Made by a program: the position numbers and the translations under genes. Positions 34,389-45,167 of a DNA stretch of 51,446 nt are shown here, piece by piece. Source of the DNA: Euperipatoides rowelli (taxonomy: Eukaryota; Onychophora; Udeonychophora; Euonychophora; Peripatopsidae); the NCBI GenBank assembly GCA_003024985.2, contig PXIH01S0001213.1; one strand, 5' to 3'. Position 1 is the stretch's first letter; every line of letters begins with the position of its first letter. The notes under the pieces were generated by a model that was not told the DNA's origin, made no database searches, and saw only the letters and a program-made list of their open reading frames with translations.

Positions 34389-35366
34389 TTAAAACTCTTT
34401 TCTATTAAGTGAAAGTCGATTAATTGCTTCTTCGAAGTGTGGATTAATTTGAAGAGAATTCCTCCAATATTTTCTTGCCATAGGATAATCTCTATCTCTT
34501 TTTCTATACACATCCCCTATTTTAACATAAACACTTGCATTAGAACTATTTATTGTTAAAATTTTTTCATAATAACTTAAAGCCTTATCATAATCCAATT
34601 TATCAAAATATATATCCCCATACAAAAGATACACCTTTTGAACTAAATTTTCATCCACCAATTCATTATTAGAAGATCTAAAGTCCATATCTTTTATTAT
34701 CTTATCCATGTAACTAACACTTGAATCTATAAATCCAAGTTTATAGTTAATATAAGCTAAACTCCAAAGTATTAAATCAGAATTATTTTTAGAATAAGCT
34801 TTCTCAAAAAACTTTAAGCTTGAATGATAATCTCCTAATAATTGATAGGAATGACCTAGATATTCATATATTACAGCTTCTTCTATGTTAATAAAATTAA
34901 AATAATCTCCATTTAAAGATTTTTTTAAGTATCTAACAGCTAAAACAGCATAATATTTACCTTTATGAGCATATGCTTTACCAAGTATATAGTAAAGTGG
35001 ACCAAATGAAATAGTATCATTTATTGCAATCAAATATCTAAGCTGTCCTATAGCTTTATCAAGATATTCATTTCTCAAATCCTCTTCGTTAAGCATTAAG
35101 GAATAATAAAAATATGAAAAACCTAACAGTAAATTTAAATTAAAATCAAACCTATTGATTTCTAGGTCACCCTCAGCATAATCTATTATTTCTTTATATT
35201 CTTTCTGGTTCCATAAGGTTATTAAGTTCACCTCTGTTGGCCCAGCTAAAATTGAACCATTCGATAAAGTTTTCAGATGACCTATAATAAAAAAAATAAG
35301 ATAACCTAATAATAAAATTATTATTAAATAGATTAAAACTTGTATTTTACCAATTATATTACTCAT
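34389..35366 (-). CDS. Membrane-anchored TPR-repeat protein
   Basis: 325 residues from ATG 35366 (AAGG just upstream; a TTG at 35378 would add four residues). One N-terminal membrane helix (about 9-28) is followed by helical pairs resembling tetratricopeptide repeats, clearest in [40 protein letters not shown] and [20 protein letters not shown] domains bind partner proteins. Its location as first gene of the mreBCD-mrdA-rodA operon suggests an envelope-growth scaffold; this is inference from context. Confidence 0.85.
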   Translation of the reverse strand: MSNIIGKIQVLIYLIIILLLGYLIFFIIGHLKTLSNGSILAGPTEVNLITLWNQKEYKEIIDYAEGDLEINRFDFNLNLLLGFSYFYYSLMLNEEDLRNEYLDKAIGQLRYLIAINDTISFGPLYYILGKAYAHKGKYYAVLAVRYLKKSLNGDYFNFINIEEAVIYEYLGHSYQLLGDYHSSLKFFEKAYSKNNSDLILWSLAYINYKLGFIDSSVSYMDKIIKDMDFRSSNNELVDENLVQKVYLLYGDIYFDKLDYDKALSYYEKILTINSSNASVYVKIGDVYRKRDRDYPMARKYWRNSLQINPHFEEAINRLSLNRKEF

Positions 35367-35410
35367 AATACCTTGCAAACTTAATTACTTTGTTAATTTA
35401 TTTTCATTAA

Positions 35411-35764
35411 AATAAGCAGGTATCATAAGCTGAGTTCTGTTTTATGTCATCATCTATCTTACTCTCTTATCACTAAGAGAATTACGCAATCTACCCGCAA
35501 GCTTAAATCCCGAGTCAGGAAACTTGCTGCTTGATTTTGCTCCTAATGAGGTTTATCCATTCCCTATTTATCACTAAACAAGAGGTAAGCTCTTACCTTA
35601 CCTTTTCACCCTTACCTTTTCAGGCGGTACATTTTCTGTGACACTAGCTATGACTAAAAGCCTCTAGGCATTACCTAGCATTATACTCTATGGAGCTCAG
35701 ACTTTCCTCTTATTAAATAAAACCTATTTATAAATAATAAGCGATGACTTGATACCGGCTTATT
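35411..35764 (-). ncRNA. rnpB: RNase P RNA
   Basis: Catalytic RNA that removes tRNA 5' leaders. On the minus strand the bacterial conserved blocks occur in order: GAGGAAAGTCTGAGCTCC near the 5' end, CACAGAAAATGTACCGCC, GGTAAGGGTGAAAAGG, a GGTAAGAGCTTACC hairpin, GCGGGTAGATTG and the 3' ACAGAACTCAGCTTA. The ends are set by the P1 helix: 35750-35764 pairs with 35411-35425 with one mismatch in the middle. Total about 354 nt. It fills the whole gap between the TPR gene and the zinc-ribbon gene; exact termini are approximate. Confidence 0.95.
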
Positions 35765-35790
35765 TTAATAATATATCAAATTTAATATTT

Positions 35791-36546
35791 TTATTCAACT
35801 AAATCAGCTAAACTACCAGGAATAATTTTTTCCGACTCTCCTAGTTGATCTTGATAATATAAAATTCTACTACAATAAGGACAAAAATTTACTCCAGTAA
35901 TGGTTTTACGTACTTTATTGGCAAACTCTAAAGGAAGCATCATATAGCAACCTCTGCATACATTATCTATTAAAGGAATAATACCATTAGACTTATTTTT
36001 TATTATTCTCTCAAACTTAAATAAAAAATCTTCATTCATTTGTTCTGATAACTTACTCTCCTCTTCCTGTATTTTCTCAAGTTGCATTGTTACATCTTTG
36101 AGATCCACTTGTAACTTAGCTTGTTGCTCTTTAAGTAACAACTCTTCTTCACTTAATAAAATATTAATTTCACTAATTTCTTTCCCTAGCTTAGCTTTTA
36201 AACCTGTTACATATCCCATCTTTTTTCTTATTGCAACTTCTTCATCTATCACTATTTGTAATTCCTTCTCAAGCGCTTCATACTCTCTTTGAGTTTTTAT
36301 GCTATCTATTTTTTCTTCTGTTTTACCTCTTCTAAAATTAATATCTTGTATATCTAGTTTTAGTTTTATATCTTCTTTTACATATTCCTCATACTTTCCT
36401 TGTATGTTTTCCAAATTCTTTTTAAGCTCTTCTATGTAGTTTTTTTTATTTCGTAGATACTTTGGAATACCTACTTCTCTCTCTTCAAGCTCAAATTTTA
36501 TTTTATAAATTTCTTCAAGTCTTTTTAATAATTCAATATTATGCAT
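35791..36546 (-). CDS. Coiled-coil zinc-ribbon protein (C4-type, CdsZ/DUF164 family)
   Basis: 251 residues. Residues about 1-175 form one long antiparallel coiled-coil hairpin rich in Glu, Lys and Leu. The C-terminal zinc ribbon has CRGC (about residues 200-203) and CPYC (about 222-225). Family members bind nucleic acid or act as adaptors; no activity can be assigned here. A good Shine-Dalgarno (TAGGAGAGG) precedes the ATG. It lies 17 nt downstream of rpoD in the same direction, with rnpB following. Confidence 0.9.
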   Translation of the reverse strand: MHNIELLKRLEEIYKIKFELEEREVGIPKYLRNKKNYIEELKKNLENIQGKYEEYVKEDIKLKLDIQDINFRRGKTEEKIDSIKTQREYEALEKELQIVIDEEVAIRKKMGYVTGLKAKLGKEISEINILLSEEELLLKEQQAKLQVDLKDVTMQLEKIQEEESKLSEQMNEDFLFKFERIIKNKSNGIIPLIDNVCRGCYMMLPLEFANKVRKTITGVNFCPYCSRILYYQDQLGESEKIIPGSLADLVE

Positions 36547-36563
36547 AAACCTCTCCTAAAGCA

Positions 36564-38465
36564 CTAATTTAAATCTTCAAGATAATCTTTTAATTTTATT
36601 GTTTTTTTAGGATTTTTCAACCTTCTTAAAGCCTTTGATTCTATTTGTCTAATTCGCTCTCTTGTAACATTGAAATGAAGACCCACTTCTTCTAGTGTTA
36701 GAGAATACCCATCTTCAAGGCCAAACCTCATCCTAACCACTTCTTGTTCACGATCAGGAAGCATATCAAGCATACATCTTATTTGATCTTGCAGTATTAC
36801 AAATGAAGTATGTTTAGCAGGATTCTTAATCGCTCTATCTTCAATAAAATCACTCAAAACAGAATCTTCTTCTTCTCCTATTGGTGTTTCAAGCGACACA
36901 GGTTCTCTTGAGACACTTTTCACAGTTTTCACCTTTTTAAGATCCCAACAAAGTCTTTTAGAAAGCTCATCATCTGTTGGTTCTTTACCTAAAACTTGAA
37001 CTAAGTATCTTGTCTCTCTATTTAATCTATTAATTTGCTCTATCATATGTACAGGAATTCTAATAGTTCTTGCTTGATCAGAAATCGATCTTGTAATCGC
37101 TTGTCTGACCCACCAGGTTGCATAAGTTGAAAATTTATATCCTCTTTTATATTCAAATTTCTCAACTGCTTTAATGAGACCAATATTACCTTCTTGAACC
37201 AAATCAAAAAAATGCAATCCTCTGTTAGCATATTTTTTAGCAATGCTAACGACTAACCTTAAGTTTGCTTTTATCAATTGGTCCTTTGCATATTGCATCA
37301 TCTCTTTACCTTTACTGATGTCTTCAGACATTTTTATTATTTGTTCTATTGGATATTCAAAATACATCTCAATCCTCTCAAGTTCTTTTTGAGAAAGCTG
37401 AGCCTCTGTAATTTGTTCTTTTATTAAATCTGCTTTTAACCCAACACGTTCTTCTATTATCTCTTTTCTCTCAGGAATTGCTAAGTCACGGCCAAGTAAT
37501 CTTAAATCTCTTGCCTTATCTATTTTTAGTTTCTGCATTATTAATCGCTGTTTACGCTGTAAGTCTTTTATTCTATTTGAAAAATCTATGTAATCAAAGG
37601 CAAAAGCTCTTAACTCATCTTGACACAAAGGAATAGCCTTCAATAAAAATCTAAGTTCAATACGTTCCTTTGTAAACTGTTCTGTAAAAATATCATCGCC
37701 CCTATCATATGCTTTATTCTTTCTCTTAATATAACTAATCAACTTATCTTGAACTGATTTTAAAGATGTTCTATAAAAAGACATAATTCTTTTTTTCTTA
37801 GAAAAAAAATCCGAATGACTCTCTTTTTCTTTTTTGAAAAAATCTTCCTTAGATATCTTAGTATTTATTGAATTAACTAAATTATAATAATTTTCTATTA
37901 CAAGTCCCTTGGTCTTGAGAATATTTTCTATGATACCCTCACCTATTTCCATTTGTTTGGCTAATTCCACTTCTTGGCTTGCTGTTAAAAGAAATTCTTT
38001 TCCTATTTCTTTCAAATATAATTTAATAGGATCTTCAAAATTACTATCCCTTAGAAGAGGGTTCCTAATACTATTAGTGCTATATTCTTCAAAATCCCCT
38101 TCTACAGCCTTAACAAATTCCTCTTCTATAGTACTGCCTTGAATAATTTCATTATCAATGCTACCATCTATTCTATCTTTATCTTCATGCTCTTCATCTA
38201 GTTCATAAAACTCATGTTCCTCTACATCATACTCAACATCGTTAAATTCACTTTTTTCCTTATCGTAAAAAATTGTAATATTTTCTTTTTTCAAAATGGA
38301 GTGAATAGAATCCATTATGCTTCTGCAACACAGCATATTCTCAGATAATAAACTAGAAAGAGCACTATAAGATATAATTTTTTTGCCATTTAAGTAGCTA
38401 AAAATTTCTTCAATAATTTTTGCATTTGAACTTTTAAAATCTTGTAACTTCTTACTAGTTTTCAT
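36564..38465 (-). CDS. rpoD: Primary sigma factor RpoD (sigma-70)
   Basis: Housekeeping sigma factor, 633 residues. N-terminal region 1.1 (about 1-90) is acidic. Region 1.2 is [21 protein letters not shown] large non-conserved insert lies between 1.2 and 2.1. Region 2 contains [20 protein letters not shown], the -10 recognition helix [18 protein letters not shown], and region 3.0 [16 protein letters not shown]. Region 4.2 has [20 protein letters not shown] for -35 binding. The start overlaps the dnaG end by 11 nt with AAGGATC upstream: the classic dnaG-rpoD macromolecular-synthesis pair. Confidence 0.98.
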   Translation of the reverse strand: MKTSKKLQDFKSSNAKIIEEIFSYLNGKKIISYSALSSLLSENMLCCRSIMDSIHSILKKENITIFYDKEKSEFNDVEYDVEEHEFYELDEEHEDKDRIDGSIDNEIIQGSTIEEEFVKAVEGDFEEYSTNSIRNPLLRDSNFEDPIKLYLKEIGKEFLLTASQEVELAKQMEIGEGIIENILKTKGLVIENYYNLVNSINTKISKEDFFKKEKESHSDFFSKKKRIMSFYRTSLKSVQDKLISYIKRKNKAYDRGDDIFTEQFTKERIELRFLLKAIPLCQDELRAFAFDYIDFSNRIKDLQRKQRLIMQKLKIDKARDLRLLGRDLAIPERKEIIEERVGLKADLIKEQITEAQLSQKELERIEMYFEYPIEQIIKMSEDISKGKEMMQYAKDQLIKANLRLVVSIAKKYANRGLHFFDLVQEGNIGLIKAVEKFEYKRGYKFSTYATWWVRQAITRSISDQARTIRIPVHMIEQINRLNRETRYLVQVLGKEPTDDELSKRLCWDLKKVKTVKSVSREPVSLETPIGEEEDSVLSDFIEDRAIKNPAKHTSFVILQDQIRCMLDMLPDREQEVVRMRFGLEDGYSLTLEEVGLHFNVTRERIRQIESKALRRLKNPKKTIKLKDYLEDLN

Positions 38466-40230
38466 TTTTACAGATCCTTAAATTATTCATATGAACATTT
38501 AAAAATTTTATCTCATTTAAAGTAGTACTAATTTCAGAAATATTTTTTTCTAAACATGTAGTTTTTAAATTTTTTTCAAGCAGTTTAAGTCTTCTTTTAT
38601 TTATAACAAGTAACATATCTACTACAACCCCCTCATTAACCTCACATTCAACTTTTAACATACTCTCTAAAAACAACTCGCTTACTTTATACTTATCCTT
38701 TAAAGTTTCTTTTAAAGTTATCAGAGAAAAATTTTTATCAGCCTCATAAAGTTCTTCAAAGCACATAAATAGTTTCCTAGAATTAATATCTTCTAAATCG
38801 TTATCTATTAGATTCCTCCTAATTATATTAAAATACCTAAAATCCTTTAATAAGTTTGCCAGCAAATATCTATCACAAGTACCTATATCATAAGAATATG
38901 AATATTTTCTACTATTATTAATTACAAGCTTGTTCCAATTCTTATTTAAATCTTTTCTTAAGACATTAACATTAGTACCTATTTTTCTAGCCAATTTTTC
39001 CAAAAAAATTTCTTTTCTTACATCACTATCAACCAAATTTATTAGATTAAAAAACAGCTTTAATATCTTATTTAATTCCACAGCTTTACTTAAATCACAA
39101 GATGAACTATATCTTTCCAATAAATAATCAAATACTTCCTGTTTTGTATCTATTATAGACCTTAGTTTACTAGCCCCTTCTTTTTCTAGAATATAAGCAG
39201 GATCACTATCCTTTTCCATACTAATAACATTAACTTCAATATCAAAAGACAAACAAAATTCATATGATTTTAATGTTGCAAGTAGCCCTGCTTCATCTCC
39301 ATCAAAACATAATATTATTTCATTTACGTACCTTTTTACTAAAGCCAAATGTTCTCTAGTAAAAACTGTTCCAAGAGTGGCAACAGCATTATTGATGCCA
39401 GAACTAAAAAAAGCTAATACATCAAGATATCCTTCACAAATAATTATAGACTTAGTTTTCTTAATATCATTAATACCTTCATAAAACCCATAAAGAAGTT
39501 CTCTTTTTCTAAAAATTTCAGGAGCACCTAAATTTATGTATTTAGGTCCCTCCCCTCCAGCTAATATTCTCCCTCCAAAGCCTACTAAATTACCTTTAAA
39601 ATCTCTTATAGGAAAAATTAACCTATTAGACAAAATAACATCTTCAAGAAATGTCTTTGAAAAAAGACCACTTTTTTTCAAGATCTCTTTAGAGTATCCT
39701 TTTGAAAGTAAAAAATTATAAAAACTCATATGACCTTTAATCTTAGAAGGTAAAAAACCAATTCCAAAAATTTTTACAACACTACTGCTAATAAGTCTTT
39801 TCTTTAATATATATTCCTTTACTTCTATAAATCTAACTAAAAAATATTCAAATGTATTAACTAATTTTAAATTCAAGTCACATATTATTGAATATAACTC
39901 TTGTTCTTCAACAGACTTTTTATTCTCTTTATTCTTTTTTAACTTATTATATTTTATTCCAATTCTTTCACATAAAATCTCTAAAGCCTGATCATACCTT
40001 ACTTTTTCTATTTCCATTAGAAACTTAATAGAATCTCCACCCTTCTTACATCCAAAACAATAGAAAAAACCCTGAATAGGGTTAACAGAAAAAGAAGATG
40101 TTTTTTCAGCATGAAAAGGACACAGCCCCTTATAAGTTGATCCTGTTTTTTGTAATCCTACATATCCAGATATTAATTCCACTATATCTACTTTAAACTT
40201 AATTTCATTTACTAATTTTGCATATTCCAT
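38455..40230 (-). CDS. dnaG: DNA primase DnaG
   Basis: Makes RNA primers for replication. 591 residues from ATG 40230; a TTG at 40245 that overlaps the mltG stop (TTGA) would add five residues and is possible. The CHC2 zinc finger is [15 protein letters not shown] then [13 protein letters not shown] (Cys37, His40, Cys58, Cys61). The TOPRIM core has [17 protein letters not shown] and [13 protein letters not shown], and the RNA-polymerase basic patch includes GFGGRIL and [13 protein letters not shown]. The helical C-terminal domain that contacts helicase is poorly conserved. Confidence 0.97.
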   Translation of the reverse strand: MEYAKLVNEIKFKVDIVELISGYVGLQKTGSTYKGLCPFHAEKTSSFSVNPIQGFFYCFGCKKGGDSIKFLMEIEKVRYDQALEILCERIGIKYNKLKKNKENKKSVEEQELYSIICDLNLKLVNTFEYFLVRFIEVKEYILKKRLISSSVVKIFGIGFLPSKIKGHMSFYNFLLSKGYSKEILKKSGLFSKTFLEDVILSNRLIFPIRDFKGNLVGFGGRILAGGEGPKYINLGAPEIFRKRELLYGFYEGINDIKKTKSIIICEGYLDVLAFFSSGINNAVATLGTVFTREHLALVKRYVNEIILCFDGDEAGLLATLKSYEFCLSFDIEVNVISMEKDSDPAYILEKEGASKLRSIIDTKQEVFDYLLERYSSSCDLSKAVELNKILKLFFNLINLVDSDVRKEIFLEKLARKIGTNVNVLRKDLNKNWNKLVINNSRKYSYSYDIGTCDRYLLANLLKDFRYFNIIRRNLIDNDLEDINSRKLFMCFEELYEADKNFSLITLKETLKDKYKVSELFLESMLKVECEVNEGVVVDMLLVINKRRLKLLEKNLKTTCLEKNISEISTTLNEIKFLNVHMNNLRICKNEN

Positions 40231-40241
40231 AAATTTGAAAA

Positions 40242-41267
40242 TCAATTCTTAGATAAAAAATTCTTAAGATACAACTTTGAAGCTAAATGAACACTATATT
40301 GAGAAGAAAACTCATGAGTTCCTTCTTTGATATTTTTTAACACAAAATATAAATAATTAGTATTAGCAGGATAAAATGCAGCTTTTAAGGCTACAATACC
40401 TGGATTAGAAATTGGACTTGGTGGATAACCATTATTACGATATGTATTATAAGAAGACTTTACTTCAAGGTCTGAATAAAGCAGCCTCCTAGGATGAGGT
40501 TTTAATAATTCTTCAGTGATTATGTATTCTATTGTAGCACAAGATTGTAAAGCCATATTAATCTTTCTCCTATTATAAAAAACAGATGCTATCTTAGAAG
40601 CTTCATCAGGTTGCCTATATTCACGCTCAACAATTGAAGCCATAATTATTCTATGATAAAAGTCCTTATCATCATAATTTGTACGATCTATATTTTCATC
40701 CAAAAGCTTCTTTTTAAAATTTAAAACCATAGCTTTAATAATATCTCTTAAATACATGCCTTTAAAGAATTGATAAGTATCAGGAAATAAAAATCCTTCC
40801 AGAGAGTCATAATTAAAACCAAATTCCTTAATAAAATCCTTGTCTTTGATTAAACTTAAAAAACTAACTTCCTCAGTCAATAGACCACTACTCTTTAATT
40901 TCATTGCAATTTTACGACTTGTAAGACCCTCAGGTATAGTAACATATATCTTTACTATACTTCCTCCCCTTAAAAGTCTCTTATATATTGTAAAAGTCGT
41001 CCATGAACCAGAAATTGAATATTCACCTTCTTGAAAACTTTTATAACCCATTAATAAATAAGCAATTACCTTTAAAAAGGTAGCAGACCTAATAATATTT
41101 CTAGCCTTAAGTTCTTTTGCTATCCTATTAACACCCCAACCTTTTTGGACTTCAAAAGTATAAGTCATATCAGCACTTGAAGGAGAAATATTTAAAAATA
41201 GAAAAAATACAACTAATACTAAAACAAAAATAAATAACAAAATAAGCATAACTTGCTTTAAATGCAA
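40242..41267 (-). CDS. mltG: Endolytic murein transglycosylase MltG
   Basis: Membrane-anchored enzyme that cuts nascent glycan strands; 341 residues from TTG 41267. One membrane helix (about 7-27), a LysM-like subdomain (FEVQKGWGVNRIAKELKARN), then the YceG catalytic domain with MASIVEREYRQPDEASKIA (catalytic Glu), NMALQSCATIEY and PISNPGIVALKAAFYPA. The start is doubtful: TTG 41267 and ATG 41249 have no Shine-Dalgarno. A strong one (GGAGGGGGGG, 41315-41306) is followed in frame by ATA 41298-41300, giving 11 more residues (DINRYKFKCS). Operon: mltG-dnaG-rpoD. Confidence 0.93.
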   Translation of the reverse strand: MHLKQVMLILLFIFVLVLVVFFLFLNISPSSADMTYTFEVQKGWGVNRIAKELKARNIIRSATFLKVIAYLLMGYKSFQEGEYSISGSWTTFTIYKRLLRGGSIVKIYVTIPEGLTSRKIAMKLKSSGLLTEEVSFLSLIKDKDFIKEFGFNYDSLEGFLFPDTYQFFKGMYLRDIIKAMVLNFKKKLLDENIDRTNYDDKDFYHRIIMASIVEREYRQPDEASKIASVFYNRRKINMALQSCATIEYIITEELLKPHPRRLLYSDLEVKSSYNTYRNNGYPPSPISNPGIVALKAAFYPANTNYLYFVLKNIKEGTHEFSSQYSVHLASKLYLKNFLSKN

Positions 41268-41477
41268 ACTACATTTAAACTTATACCTATTAATATCTAT
41301 ATTATCCCCCCCTCCATTACTTAACTCAGATAAAACTTAATTTTTTAAAAACCCTAACATTCATTCTAAAACTTCAAGACTTGATAGATAAACAACAAAA
41401 ATACATAATTTATTTTGAAATAATATTAAATTAGTTTCATACCTAGATTCAACCCATACCTCTACCTAGGATAAGAC

Positions 41478-41559
41478 TGGGGAAGACAGGAGTCGAACCT
41501 GCGAAGGCTATGCCAACAGATTTACAGTCTGCCCCGTTTAACCACTTCGGTACTTCCCC
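41478..41559 (-). tRNA. tRNA-Tyr (GUA)
   Basis: Minus-strand class II tRNA of about 82 nt. Acceptor GGGGAAG (41559-41553) pairs perfectly with CTTCCCC (41485-41479), discriminator A. The anticodon loop CTGTAAA gives GTA. The long variable arm (TTGGCATAGCCTTCG region) is typical of tRNA-Tyr, and the T loop reads GGTTCGACTCC. It lies 10 nt from tRNA-Thr on the same strand, so the two are probably one transcript. Confidence 0.95.
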
Positions 41560-41568
41560 CCCATCATA

Positions 41569-41641
41569 AGCCAGTTGTCGGGGTCGAACCGACGACCTGC
41601 GGTTTACAAGACCGCTGCTCTACCAACTGAGCTAAACAGGC
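41569..41641 (-). tRNA. tRNA-Thr (UGU)
   Basis: Minus-strand cloverleaf of 73 nt. D arm TAGCTCAGTTGGTAGAGCA; anticodon stem GCGGT/ACCGC with loop CTTGTAA giving TGT; T arm GTCGG-TTCGACC-CCGAC. Acceptor GCCTGTT/AACTGGC has a T-T mismatch at the fourth pair. Upstream of tRNA-Tyr in the same direction. Confidence 0.95.
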
Positions 41642-41715
41642 AATATGCTCACAAATCAAAGTCATTATATAACAAATTATTATTTTTAGTCAAGAGTATA
41701 AGAATTTTACTTTAA

Positions 41716-42042
41716 TTATTTTACTCCAGATATAAACTCTTTTATTAAAATACTCAAAAAACTTATAAGAAAACTTAATATAAGAAAACTATTAATAACA
41801 ATTTTTTTCTTCATTATGAAAGCAAAAAAAGTTGAATTTATTAATTCTAAACTAAAAGAACATAAACTCAATTTCATTGTTAAACTTAAAATAAAATTTT
41901 GTATACCATATAAAAAAATATTATAAGAACCTATTAAAAATAAAAAAAATCCTAAAAAAGAATTTAATAATAAAACTATTGAAATCCTTCTAAAAAAACT
42001 AATATAGAAACTTAAAAATTTTTTATTCCTTAATTGTAGCAT
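41716..42042 (-). CDS. Small unknown membrane protein
   Basis: 108 residues with three hydrophobic segments (about 18-42, 44-75 and 82-101), separated by short basic loops (MKKK). I do not recognise a family. It starts 10 nt after the stop of the unknown 593-residue gene and is probably cotranscribed with it. It ends before tRNA-Thr. Coding is supported by length, frame and spacing; function unknown. Confidence 0.65.
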   Translation of the reverse strand: MLQLRNKKFLSFYISFFRRISIVLLLNSFLGFFLFLIGSYNIFLYGIQNFILSLTMKLSLCSFSLELINSTFFAFIMKKKIVINSFLILSFLISFLSILIKEFISGVK

Positions 42043-42052
42043 AATCTAACTA

Positions 42053-43834
42053 TCATAAATTTTTTAAAACAAATATAGCTCCATTAATGATGCTAAGTAT
42101 ATCTTTAATTATATCAGCTAAAGTAAGATTAGCACAATTAAAAATACTAGATCGATAAGAAATATTAAGAGAATTTATAATAAAGGTATTAAATGACTCT
42201 AAAATAGAATTATATAACTTATTTAAGTTAACAAAACGATCTATGAATTCATATTCAATTTCATTTAAATTATTAAGCTCATGAGTAAACCATTCAACAA
42301 TATCATCTATGTAATTATCATTAAGTTTAGAATCTGTCTTAAGTCTTAAATATTCTTCTTCTTTATAAAAAATCTCAAAATTAATATCATTAACAGTATT
42401 TTTAAGCTTATTAATACGTCCTTCAAGATTAATAAAAAAACTTCTTATTTCTGAATTATTTATTAAAACCACATTATTAGTTATTTTCAATATTTCTACA
42501 ATTTTAACATCATAAATATATTTAAAGAATTTATTTAAAAAAGTTATTTTTTTAAAATCATACTCAATACTCAAACCTACAAAAATCTTACTATTAATAA
42601 TAGCATTTAAAATATCCCCTGTATGCTCAAATATATGATTTATTTCCCTTCTTACTAAGTCTTTCATGATTTTAGCATGGTTTCTATATAACTGACCTTT
42701 TAACCTTAGAAGTAGTACATTTTTATGAAAATTTTCTAAATTTAAATAAGTTCGATACTTATTAGGCTTATCAATAGGGTTTTTTGTATATACCTTTAAA
42801 ATCTGTATATATGGTATTTCTTTAATTTTAAAGGTAATATCTTTGACTACTCCTAACACATTGATAAATATAGAATTCACTTCTTGATTAACTTCTTCTG
42901 AGTCAGAATTCATTATCACAAAATAATTATTTATTATTTTTTTTAAAATATCATTATCTACTATCATAGTTTCTACAGAGTATAAAATATCAAAAAAACA
43001 GAAGATATATTTCTTAATGGCCTCAAAAGAAACATACTTTGCCTTACTCAAATCTATATTATTCGTGTATTCCATATCGTAAAAGGTATCTATATTAAAA
43101 AAAGAAAGTAAAGACTTAAAAGGAAACAACACCAAAGCATGTAAAGTATAAAAAAATTCAGACTTTTCTTCCAATGCTTTATATATCTGTTTTGAAATGA
43201 TATTTGTATATCTTTGAATTTTATCTTTAAGGAATAACTCTATAAAATTTTCACTTTTGTCTTCTTTTAAGAACTGCTCATATTCTTTTATATCAATAAA
43301 ATCCCAAATTGTATTTTTACAATTTGGGATTTTCTCTTGTATTAGGCTGTATAATGTCTCCACAATGGCCATATTGCTTTCTTCTAATTTTTTAAAAAAT
43401 TCTTGCAATTGACTAACAGAGGCATATAAATTCAAGATCAACTTTAAAAAACCTAATTTAAAAATACTAGCCTTGTAGTTAATTACAGATTCTTTGCTAT
43501 ATAAATTGATTTCATTTGCTAATCTCTTAAAAACATAAGTCTTATAAATATCCTCTTTCTTTAAACCTTTATGGAAAAAACTTAAAATCAATATCCATAG
43601 TTTAAAAAACAAGGATTCAGTAGCAAGACCTTCAGATAAAAAATTATACAAATTCTCATTTGAAAATGAATCAATTTCCTGAGAGATAGGATAATTAATG
43701 TTTAAATATCTATTTAAATCATTATTATCTAAACTTAAATTTTTTTTGATCTCCTGAATCAATTTACCCTTAGTATTACTTGATAGTAACCTAATAGAAT
43801 CGTAAACACTATCATAATATAGTTTATCACTCAT
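42053..43834 (-). CDS. Large unknown protein, possibly a spirochaete-specific family
   Basis: 593 residues, mostly predicted helical, rich in Ile, Leu, Asn, Lys and Phe. No signal peptide. Hydrophobic stretches (about 80-90, 125-140, 240-258) are short and could be buried helices rather than membrane segments. No catalytic motif is recognised. The central NPIDKPNKYRTYLNLENFH and RNHAKIMKDLVRREINHIF are the most motif-like parts. It may belong to a spirochaete-restricted DUF family, but I cannot name it firmly. First gene of a two-gene unit with the small membrane protein; divergent from cca. Confidence 0.75.
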   Translation of the reverse strand: MSDKLYYDSVYDSIRLLSSNTKGKLIQEIKKNLSLDNNDLNRYLNINYPISQEIDSFSNENLYNFLSEGLATESLFFKLWILILSFFHKGLKKEDIYKTYVFKRLANEINLYSKESVINYKASIFKLGFLKLILNLYASVSQLQEFFKKLEESNMAIVETLYSLIQEKIPNCKNTIWDFIDIKEYEQFLKEDKSENFIELFLKDKIQRYTNIISKQIYKALEEKSEFFYTLHALVLFPFKSLLSFFNIDTFYDMEYTNNIDLSKAKYVSFEAIKKYIFCFFDILYSVETMIVDNDILKKIINNYFVIMNSDSEEVNQEVNSIFINVLGVVKDITFKIKEIPYIQILKVYTKNPIDKPNKYRTYLNLENFHKNVLLLRLKGQLYRNHAKIMKDLVRREINHIFEHTGDILNAIINSKIFVGLSIEYDFKKITFLNKFFKYIYDVKIVEILKITNNVVLINNSEIRSFFINLEGRINKLKNTVNDINFEIFYKEEEYLRLKTDSKLNDNYIDDIVEWFTHELNNLNEIEYEFIDRFVNLNKLYNSILESFNTFIINSLNISYRSSIFNCANLTLADIIKDILSIINGAIFVLKNL

Positions 43835-43943
43835 ATAGACTTAATATTATATAACTATTCTAACTGATTACAATTAGTATTATAATAAAAGTTATATGCA
43901 GAATATACAAAATTGGAAGTACTAGGATAGAGTAATTTTGACT

Positions 43944-45167
43944 ATGTTACATCAAAAATTTGGCAATAAAATAAAAGATATAAATAAAATAGCTCAAATT
44001 TTCAAAAAAAACAACTATGAGCTTTTTCTAGTTGGAGGAGCCTTAAGAAGTCTACTTCTAAATCAAATCCCTAAAGATTTTGATTTTACAACCAATGCAA
44101 CACCTCAAGAAATTATGAAACTCTTCAAGAATAGCTTACAAACAGGAATCAAGCATGGAACAATAAGTATTATTTGGAACAAAAACATTTTCGAAATTAC
44201 TACCTACAGAATAGAAAAAAATTATATTAACAAACGTAGACCAGAAAAAGTTACTTTCACAAAAAATTTAGCAGAAGATTTAAGAAGAAGAGATTTTACA
44301 ATTAATGCTATTGCTATGGACCCATTAAATTCAAATATAATCGACTTTTACAAAGGAAAAGAAGATCTAAAAAAAAAATTAATAAAATGCATTGAAACCC
44401 CAAATAAACGTTTTGAAGAAGATGCCCTTAGAATCTTAAGAGCATGTAGATTAGCTTCAACTTTAAATTTTACAATTGAAAAAACTACATTGTTAGCAAT
44501 GAAATATAAGAAAGATAATATTAAAGAACTATCTTCTGAAAGAATTAGAAATGAATTCATCAAATTATTACAAGGACATAATCCTAGTTTAGGATTATCT
44601 TATTTTAAAAAAGTAAATTTCTTCAAAGAATACTTTCAAATAGAACTAAATAAAAAATTAATTAAAAAAATAGCTAAATTTAAAGGTGAAAAAAGTTATT
44701 TAAAGTCAATTACAACCTTAACTTATAAGCAAGAATTAAAAAAACTTGAAAATAATCTAATATCTCTAAAATTTTCTAATCAAGAAATAAAAAAAATACT
44801 ATTTTACAAAAGTGTCTTAGCAAACAAGGAAATTTGGCAAGCAAAAAATACTTATGCAATAAGAAAATTCTTACATAAAACAGGTAAAGAAAATTATCTT
44901 GATATATTAGACATATATAAAACTATCAAAAAACAAGATCATAAATACAGAAGAATAAATAAAAAAATTAAAAATAAAAAAATCTTAAATGACCCTTTAA
45001 CTCTAAAAGAATTAAAGATAAATGGCAATGATATTAAAAATCTAAATAATATTCAGGACAAACAAGTTGGTATTTTACTTTCATACTGCATGAATAAAGT
45101 TTTAGAAAATCCAAAACTTAACAATACAAAGATTTTATTAAATGAAATTAAAAACCTTAGATTTTAA
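43944..45167 (+). CDS. cca: CCA-adding enzyme / poly(A) polymerase family nucleotidyltransferase
   Basis: Class II nucleotidyltransferase adding CCA to tRNA 3' ends; no tRNA in this window encodes CCA, so such an enzyme is needed. About 407 residues. Catalytic head: [23 protein letters not shown] (metal-binding Asp pair), HGTISI, then [13 protein letters not shown] and the nucleotide-specificity helix [18 protein letters not shown]. The C-terminal half is helical and Lys-rich. Older Borrelia annotations call this family poly(A) polymerase. ATG 43944 chosen; TTG 43938 is also in frame. Converges on rnc with an 11-bp overlap. Confidence 0.93.
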   Translation: MLHQKFGNKIKDINKIAQIFKKNNYELFLVGGALRSLLLNQIPKDFDFTTNATPQEIMKLFKNSLQTGIKHGTISIIWNKNIFEITTYRIEKNYINKRRPEKVTFTKNLAEDLRRRDFTINAIAMDPLNSNIIDFYKGKEDLKKKLIKCIETPNKRFEEDALRILRACRLASTLNFTIEKTTLLAMKYKKDNIKELSSERIRNEFIKLLQGHNPSLGLSYFKKVNFFKEYFQIELNKKLIKKIAKFKGEKSYLKSITTLTYKQELKKLENNLISLKFSNQEIKKILFYKSVLANKEIWQAKNTYAIRKFLHKTGKENYLDILDIYKTIKKQDHKYRRINKKIKNKKILNDPLTLKELKINGNDIKNLNNIQDKQVGILLSYCMNKVLENPKLNNTKILLNEIKNLRF

